From Rhodospirillaceae bacterium UBA4468 (GTDB lineage: Bacteria; Pseudomonadota; Alphaproteobacteria; Rhodospirillales; Casp-alpha2): a stretch of 37,816 bases of DNA. The DNA is taken from the NCBI GenBank assembly GCA_002389385.1, contig DGOK01000063.1:1-37816 (forward strand). The letters run 5' to 3'. Position numbers and translations under genes: made by a program. Of this stretch, positions 32,494-37,816 are shown piece after piece. Position 1 is the stretch's first letter; every line of letters starts with the position of its first letter. The notes beneath the pieces are model-generated. The model did not search any database. It was not told the origin of the DNA and was given only the letters and a program-made list of their open reading frames with translations.

Positions 32494-34869
32494 GTGATTG
32501 AAGATTACTCATCAATACCGTCGATATTTCTCGGTGCGGTCATCGGCGCAGCGGCATTAATGCCTGCCCTGCTCAAATTCCGTGCGCGTGCCAAAGACAT
32601 CTCCTTTGAGAACATCCGGATTGAGTCTTTATCAAACAGAACACGCGGCATCCTCGCGGCCTCACCCGATGGCTTGTTCCTTTGGGATCACGATACAGGC
32701 GGCATCACATGCTCAAGACGTCTTGCAGATCTGCTGGCACTCGAGAACGGCACACTTGCCCGCTATGAGAATATCCGCACCTGTTTCGTTGATGCGGATT
32801 TGCAGCGACTTGAACAAAACGTCAGCTTGCTTCGCGCCAAGGGTACGGCTTTCGATATTATTTTAATGCGCGGCACACAAAGAATTCAGGCACTCGGCGC
32901 CCGGGCGGAAAACAACGATGGCAAGCCGGTTGCAGATATTGTCTGGATGCGTGACGTGACGCGTCTGGCACAAAAGGCTGACTCTGAACCACGCAACACG
33001 TCCGGCGCAGACGACAAGCACCTGACAGCTCTTCTAGATACCCTCCCGATCCCACTTTGGCTCAGAGATGCTAAACTGAACCTGGCATTTCAGAACAGGG
33101 CCGCTGAACGGATCCAAGGTCTCGATATCGCCCTCGCAGAACAAGCGCGACTATCAGGGGCCCCAATCACGGCCAGCGGAGAGATCACCGAGAATGCAAC
33201 GGCGCGTCAGGTAAACTTGACCGAGGCACCATTGGCCCCGGGCAGTGGCGTAAATGGCGGCACCATCGGATTTGCGGTGAATATCAAGGAAGCCTCAACA
33301 TCAACGCCCGTCGCTGCTGCGACCGGCATCTCTTCACCGATTGATATCTTGCGACCTTTAGATATTGGCGTCGCCGTTTTTGACGGGGACACGACATTGG
33401 TTGCTGCCAACGCCGCCTTCGCGGAACTCTGGCGCATTGATCATGATTGGCTGGAAACACGCCCGGCGATGAGCGACCTTTTGACACGGCTTCGAGAATT
33501 ACGTCGCCTGCCAGAAGTTGCTGATTTTTCTGAATTCAGGCGCCATGAACTGGGCCGCTTTGGTGGTCTGGACCGTATTGATGAAGACGAGTTGTACTTA
33601 CCAGACGGGCGTACAATCCACCGCAAGTTTGGCGCGCTGGACGGTGATGGCCTCGTGATGACGTGCGAAGACCTTTCAGGCAATCTCGAAATCAGACGTT
33701 CATTAAAGTCACTGGATCAAGTGCAGCGCACAACACTTGAGAACCTGCGAGAAGGTATCGCCGTGTTTGGGAGTGATGGCCGCTTGCAGTTGACCAACCC
33801 GCAGATGCTCTCGTTATGGGATTTTATACCAGAAGACTTACCCGACGATATGCGCCTAAGCGATGTGGTTGCTGCACTTGGCATGCGCTTGGCCGCAAAC
33901 GACGAACCTTGGGCCGCCAGGAAAGAACGCATCGCCAGTGAAATTTTGGCACAACGTATTTCCACCGGCAAAGTTGATCTGATCAACAATCGAATTCTGG
34001 CGTTTGCAAATATTCCCCTTCCAGATGGTGCGACGCTGGTAAGTTACGGTGACATCACAGATGCCAGCCGTGTTGAGACTGCATTGCGTGAACGCGCGCG
34101 CTCATTGGCTGAAGCTGACCGGATGAAGACGGAATTCATTACCAATGTGGCCATTGAAGTCCGTACGCCGTTAAACACGATCCACGGCTTTGCTGATATT
34201 CTTTATCAGGAAATGTTCGGTGAATTAAACCGCCGCCAACAGGAATACGCACAAGGTATTGTGTCCACGTCTGAGAAAATGATGGGCGTCGTCGGTGACA
34301 TCCTCGACCTAGCGACTATCGAAGCCGGCCGGATGGAACTGGACAAGGATACTGTTGATCCGCATGCCATTATGGTCGACGCCTTCAATGTCGCGAAAGA
34401 ACAAGCTAAGAAAAAGAATATCCGTATCGATTTTGACTGCCCGCCGGATATTGGCTGGATCACAGCTGACGCCAAGCGTCTGACGCAGGTTGTCCTCAAT
34501 CTTTTGACAAATGCCGTCACATTCACGCCAAAACTCGGTCACGTGACCTTAACTGGCTCGCGCAAGGATGAATGGATCGAAATCTCGGTATCGGACAGTG
34601 GCCCTGGCATCCCCAAGGCGGAACGTCAGCGGATGATGGAGCCATTTGGACGCTTGAAAGACGAAGAACACAAAGGTGATGGACCTGGCCTCGGGCTTAC
34701 AATTGTTAAGCGGTTTGCTGAGCTCCACGGCGGTGGTGTGGACATTCGCTCCAACAAATCACGTGGCGCCAACGTCATTGTCCACATCCCGGTTGATGGA
34801 GAAAATAAAGCAGGGGTTGCACCATTCGATGGTGAGTATGCTAACCTAGAGGAACGCGCCGCCGAATAA
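32494..34869 (+). CDS. PAS-domain sensor kinase-like protein lacking the phospho-accepting histidine
   Basis: The 791-residue protein begins at a GTG and has one membrane helix (residues about 8-28), several PAS-like segments (about 50-150, 170-270, 285-400, 410-520), then a HisKA-like region and an HATPase domain. The H box reads FITNVAIEVRTPLNTI: Ile554 stands where His should be, as does Tyr in Caulobacter DivL. The N box (NLLTNAVTFTP, Asn673), D box (VSDSGPGIP) and GDGPGLGLTIVKRF are intact, so ATP binding is likely. It should not autophosphorylate at the normal site. It may be a pseudokinase or switch controlling another kinase. The unknown gene at 34878 follows after 8 bases. Confidence 0.88.
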   Translation: MIEDYSSIPSIFLGAVIGAAALMPALLKFRARAKDISFENIRIESLSNRTRGILAASPDGLFLWDHDTGGITCSRRLADLLALENGTLARYENIRTCFVDADLQRLEQNVSLLRAKGTAFDIILMRGTQRIQALGARAENNDGKPVADIVWMRDVTRLAQKADSEPRNTSGADDKHLTALLDTLPIPLWLRDAKLNLAFQNRAAERIQGLDIALAEQARLSGAPITASGEITENATARQVNLTEAPLAPGSGVNGGTIGFAVNIKEASTSTPVAAATGISSPIDILRPLDIGVAVFDGDTTLVAANAAFAELWRIDHDWLETRPAMSDLLTRLRELRRLPEVADFSEFRRHELGRFGGLDRIDEDELYLPDGRTIHRKFGALDGDGLVMTCEDLSGNLEIRRSLKSLDQVQRTTLENLREGIAVFGSDGRLQLTNPQMLSLWDFIPEDLPDDMRLSDVVAALGMRLAANDEPWAARKERIASEILAQRISTGKVDLINNRILAFANIPLPDGATLVSYGDITDASRVETALRERARSLAEADRMKTEFITNVAIEVRTPLNTIHGFADILYQEMFGELNRRQQEYAQGIVSTSEKMMGVVGDILDLATIEAGRMELDKDTVDPHAIMVDAFNVAKEQAKKKNIRIDFDCPPDIGWITADAKRLTQVVLNLLTNAVTFTPKLGHVTLTGSRKDEWIEISVSDSGPGIPKAERQRMMEPFGRLKDEEHKGDGPGLGLTIVKRFAELHGGGVDIRSNKSRGANVIVHIPVDGENKAGVAPFDGEYANLEERAAE

Positions 34870-34877
34870 GGGCGGAA

Positions 34878-35426
34878 ATGGATCAGGAGGAACTATTGGA
34901 TCTACAGACTCTATGTATTTTCGTTATTATAGGCGCCGTCCTGACGATGCTTCTGCGTGCTATTGTTTCGGCTGGAAAATCGAAAACGACGACAAAACGA
35001 AAAGTTATTCGAAAGTCTGTTCCAAGCTCAGTTGCGCTGAATGACGCTCTTGATAAACTCAATGAGACGGTTCGTATCCTTCAGCACAACTTAGGTGATG
35101 AGGCCCCTGGGCGTCATGATCCCCAAGGCGCACGCTTTTATATTGCTTATCTGATAGGCGTTTCCCGTCAGCTTGCCGTGATGAATCAAATTGCTTATGG
35201 CCCTGCCATCGAAACGCCCGTGCGTATGGAAATGATACGCCTCGGCATCAGTGGCAAGTCACACGGCCAAGCCATCACCAAGCTTCTTGCAAGCGATGAA
35301 GGGCAGCAAGGATTGATTGCTGGTGAAATGGACGGTGCAGACGCCTGTGACCCGAATTTTGACGGACCATACTTTGCACGCATCATGTCTTACTTTACAG
35401 ATGCACAAGTACGCGGCCCGCGCTGA
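34878..35426 (+). CDS. Unknown membrane-anchored protein
   Basis: The 182-residue protein has one N-terminal membrane helix (residues about 10-30, TLCIFVIIGAVLTMLLRAIV), a Lys/Arg-rich stretch after it, a short amphipathic helix (NDALDKLNETVRIL), and a C-terminal globular part that includes HDPQGARFYIAYLIGVSRQLAVMNQIAYGP. I recognise no family. A TTG at 34896 has a perfect AGGAGG 5 bases upstream and may be the true start; the ATG at 34878 has only AAGGGCGG. It follows the histidine-less kinase so closely that co-translation is likely; it might work with it. Confidence 0.7.
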   Translation: MDQEELLDLQTLCIFVIIGAVLTMLLRAIVSAGKSKTTTKRKVIRKSVPSSVALNDALDKLNETVRILQHNLGDEAPGRHDPQGARFYIAYLIGVSRQLAVMNQIAYGPAIETPVRMEMIRLGISGKSHGQAITKLLASDEGQQGLIAGEMDGADACDPNFDGPYFARIMSYFTDAQVRGPR

Positions 35427-35442
35427 CACGTTTTCCAGGTTT

Positions 35443-36621
35443 TTATAAATTCTCAACAATCTCACAAAGACGCGCGACCTCGGCTTCGTCATTATAATAA
35501 TGAACCGACGCTCGCACGACTTCACTCAATCCCCGACGATCCATATCCAGCACCGTTGATCGACGCCCTGAGACAGACACATTGATATCATGCTTTGCCA
35601 AGGCCGCCTTGATATCAAGTTGAGGCATACCGTCCTTGGTGAAGCTCGTAATGCCACATTTCTGCGTCCCAATGTCACGTACCGTAACACCAGGTATCGC
35701 ACTCAAGGATGTTCGCAGATGATCTGCCAGACCAACAATACGGGTATGAATATTGTCCATTCCCCAATCCAGTGCGTAATCAACAGCCACGCCAAGGCCA
35801 ATCACACCGGCTGTGTAAAATTCCCAGTTTTCAAAACGTTTGGCGGTCGGAGCGATTTCGTAAGTCTCAGGCCCGGTCCACAATGCGGCATGCAAATCAA
35901 GAAACGGCGGCTCTAAATCTTTGATAAGGTCTTCGCGCACGAATAAAAACCCCGTACCCCGTGGACCACGTAAATATTTACGCCCTGTGACTGAGAGGGC
36001 ATCGCAGCCAATTTTCTCTACATCCAATGGAATTTGCCCAGCGGATTGGCATGCATCCAAAAGATACAAAACGCCGGCAGCCCGAGCGATGCGCCCAATC
36101 TCTTCAGCTGGATTAACCAGACCGCCATTGGTTGGAACATGCGTGATTGAAATCAGCTTCACCCGCGCGTCGATTAAATTCTCAAGCGCTTTGGTATCAA
36201 CGGCACCTGTTTCATCGCTAGGGGCGACAACGATTTCCAAGCCCTGTTCTTTGGCTGCTTTGAGATATGAGATGTAATTTGTCGCGTATTCAGCTTCGAC
36301 CGTAATGATCTTATCGCCCGGTTTGAAATCCCTGATCATCGCATGGAAAGCCATCAACCATGCGGCGGTTGCATTTTCGACCAAGGCAATTTCTTGAGGT
36401 TTGGCGCCTATAAGCTGAGCAATCGCGACATAGGTTCGTTCTTTTTCAGCAAGGCGTGCGTCGTTGGCTTCGTAACCACCGCGCTCAGCCTCTAACTGCA
36501 AATGTTGCGTCACTGCGTCAAGGACCGGTCTTGGCATCAAGCCAGCACCCGCATTATTAAAATGCGTTATATGGCCAACACCGGGGGTTTCAGCGCGTGC
36601 GCGCGCAACATCAATCGCCAT
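35443..36621 (-). CDS. Class V aminotransferase-fold PLP enzyme
   Basis: The 392-residue enzyme belongs to the fold-type I, class V group (cysteine desulfurase/isopenicillin-N epimerase-like). It shows HFNNAGAGLMPRPVLDAV, ITVEAEYATNYISYLKAAKEQGLEI, ITHVPTNGGLVNPAEEIGR, YLLDACQSAGQIPLDV (PLP-binding Asp and Gln), and TGRKYLRGPRGTGFLFV, where the Lys after GR forms the internal aldimine. The active-site Cys loop of SufS/IscS is not obvious. The substrate is unknown; it could be a sulphur-lyase or an epimerase. Its 3' end is 17 bases from the end of the unknown membrane gene, convergent. The cytochrome gene lies just upstream on the same strand. Confidence 0.85.
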   Translation of the reverse strand: MAIDVARARAETPGVGHITHFNNAGAGLMPRPVLDAVTQHLQLEAERGGYEANDARLAEKERTYVAIAQLIGAKPQEIALVENATAAWLMAFHAMIRDFKPGDKIITVEAEYATNYISYLKAAKEQGLEIVVAPSDETGAVDTKALENLIDARVKLISITHVPTNGGLVNPAEEIGRIARAAGVLYLLDACQSAGQIPLDVEKIGCDALSVTGRKYLRGPRGTGFLFVREDLIKDLEPPFLDLHAALWTGPETYEIAPTAKRFENWEFYTAGVIGLGVAVDYALDWGMDNIHTRIVGLADHLRTSLSAIPGVTVRDIGTQKCGITSFTKDGMPQLDIKAALAKHDINVSVSGRRSTVLDMDRRGLSEVVRASVHYYNDEAEVARLCEIVENL

Positions 36622-36639
36622 TTTGTATTCTCGCCTTTT

Positions 36640-37310
36640 TTATCCATCACAAGGTAAGCGAGAGTAATACAGGGAAATATCCGCAATGTCTTTATCAGAT
36701 AATTTGGCAGCCTGGCCTTCCATGATTGCTGAACGACAACGCTCCTGGCCATCATCCTTCTGCAATTTTGCTGACCAGAAAGCCTGCATCTGCTGTTCAA
36801 GATATAAAGCGTCCTGACCTGCGATGTTGGGGATGTTGGAGTTTTTCGCTATACCCCGTTTGCCGTGACAAATCTGACACCGATTTTCAAGCTTGGGCGC
36901 TGGCAACGGCAGCGCTGTCATAACAGCCCGACACCTTAAGCTGGCGTAATACGCCGAAATGTCATCAATTTCCGTATCACTCAGTTCAATCACGAATGGG
37001 TCCATGAAGTCATTCGACCGACGAGCGCGCATTAACGAGGATGTATCACTTGATTTAAAAATCTGTGTGCCAGCGCGTATTTTAGCCGACGCCCTCATCT
37101 CACGAAGCTGCTTTGCCATGTATTTGTATTTTTGCCCGGCGAGTGTAGGGAAGCCTGCGATTTTAATTTCGCTATCAATGCCATGACAATTCGCACAGGT
37201 TTCCGCAATGACGCGACCTTTTTGCGCGGCACCTTTCGATGCAGCGTAGACATCACTTGTGGACATGCATCGAACATGATCATGAAACCAATAATTTGCA
37301 GAATATGCAT
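36640..37310 (-). CDS. Di-haem cytochrome c, probable frameshift near the signal peptide
   Basis: The mature part has two haem sites: CANCH (near 37190) and CQICH (near 36870), each followed by a helix-turn pattern of c4/c553-type cytochromes (FPTLAGQKYKYMAKQLREMR and IPNIAGQDALYLEQQMQAFW). This is a soluble or membrane-tethered periplasmic electron carrier. Its frame has no signal peptide. In another frame, an ATG at 37310 preceded by AGAGG encodes MHILQIIGFMIMF, a plausible Sec leader. Joining the two needs one frameshift between about 37200 and 37310. Without that shift, starts at 37338 or 37461 give a polar N-terminus, which would leave the protein unexported. A sequencing error or real mutation is possible. 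The FNR-type reductase gene ends upstream. Confidence 0.7.
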
Positions 37311-37375
37311 CTCTGAGCCTCTGGTAAGTAAGAGGCATAAGATTACACGTAGTAACTGACGTCAGCCTGTCAGGT

Positions 37376-37816
37376 CTAATCTGGCAAACCTTTTGTTGTC
37401 GAATATTCGAAGTGCAATGCCTTTTCAGGAAACACCGTCGCATAAGAGTGATGCGCAGCAAACGCCGCCTCTGAGAATCCCGTCAGGATAAGTTTCAATT
37501 TACCAGGATATACCGCGACATCACCGATCGCATAAACGCCCGGCCTTGATGTCTCTGCTGTCGTTGGCTTTACAGGAATGCCCGCACGCGTGTCACCTAA
37601 GCTCCATTCATGAATTGGCCCCAAGCTTTGTGACAATCCATAGAAAGGCAACAACACATCAGCATCAAGGGTCCGCTCAGCACCATCAAGATCTTTAACG
37701 ACGACACTAGATAACACACCGCTGTCACCTTCCAAACGATCAAGTTGATACGGCGTCACCAATTCAATGGCGCCTGCATCTGCCAGCACATGTAATTTGC
37801 GCACACTCTCGTCCAT
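37376..37816 (-). CDS. Ferredoxin/flavodoxin-NADP(+) reductase, thioredoxin-reductase-like, C-terminal part
   Basis: The frame runs off the right edge, so only the C-terminal 146 residues are seen; Met at 37816 is likely internal. It shows LVTPYQLDRLEGD, VVVKDLDGAERTLDADVLLPFYGLSQSLGPI, GVYAIGDVAVYPGKLKLILTGFSEAAFAAHHSYA and ends in TTKGLPD. The GDVAVYPGKLKLI motif is typical of YumC-type FNR rather than thioredoxin reductase. It passes electrons between NADPH and ferredoxin or flavodoxin. It lies upstream of the cytochrome c gene on the same strand. Confidence 0.88.
   Translation of the reverse strand: MDESVRKLHVLADAGAIELVTPYQLDRLEGDSGVLSSVVVKDLDGAERTLDADVLLPFYGLSQSLGPIHEWSLGDTRAGIPVKPTTAETSRPGVYAIGDVAVYPGKLKLILTGFSEAAFAAHHSYATVFPEKALHFEYSTTKGLPD

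Overview
The window looks like a chromosomal segment of a free-living alphaproteobacterium, most likely Rhodospirillales or a relative. This is inferred from gene content and moderate GC, not from a database search. The markers are a class I (archaeal-type) lysyl-tRNA synthetase, a ChvI-ChvG two-component pair next to pckA, a short HPr kinase followed by RapZ and a truncated PTS, a PHB phasin, an AhcY gene, and the Lgt-MidA-PgeF gene set. I see no IS element, phage, CRISPR array, tRNA or rRNA.

Layout. Positions 1-4.5 kb (minus strand) hold an envelope/housekeeping operon: pgeF, an M24-fold hydrolase, a possible 26-residue membrane peptide, an intact lipoprotein, and a tandem paralogue of that lipoprotein interrupted by two in-frame stop codons. 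Positions 4.6-5.4 kb (plus strand) hold a two-gene islet: an exported GlcG/HbpS-like protein and a DUF2892 membrane protein behind a perfect FNR-type box. Positions 5.4-8.3 kb (minus) carry midA, lgt and hldD. Positions 8.4-13.4 kb (plus) carry ubiK, ybjN, proC, a TetR-like regulator, a phasin with a clear promoter/operator and terminator, csaA and a PQQ-type sugar dehydrogenase. Positions 13.4-17.5 kb carry a DMT exporter and a Rid protein (minus), then a D-2-hydroxyacid dehydrogenase and lysS (plus).

Positions 17.5-23.3 kb (minus) hold a 724-residue fusion of a degenerate metallo-beta-lactamase fold, a long acidic linker and a DHH phosphoesterase. They also hold a leaderless NMT1-like binding protein, pckA with its terminator, and a HugZ-like protein. 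Positions 23.6-30.0 kb (plus) form a regulatory block: chvI, chvG, hprK, rapZ, an EIIA-Man type protein, HPr and enzyme I. No sugar permease is visible, so the phosphorelay is probably regulatory. Positions 30.2-35.4 kb (plus) carry ahcY with a strong terminator, a zeta-toxin-like P-loop protein, a PAS histidine kinase whose phospho-accepting histidine is replaced by isoleucine, and an unknown membrane-anchored protein. Positions 35.4 kb to the end (minus) hold a class V aminotransferase, a di-haem cytochrome c whose signal peptide seems to lie in another frame, and the 3' part of a ferredoxin/flavodoxin-NADP reductase.

The most unusual items are the MBL-acidic-DHH fusion, the histidine-less kinase with its unknown partner, and the twice-interrupted lipoprotein paralogue. 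I cannot claim a complete new multi-gene system from this sequence alone.
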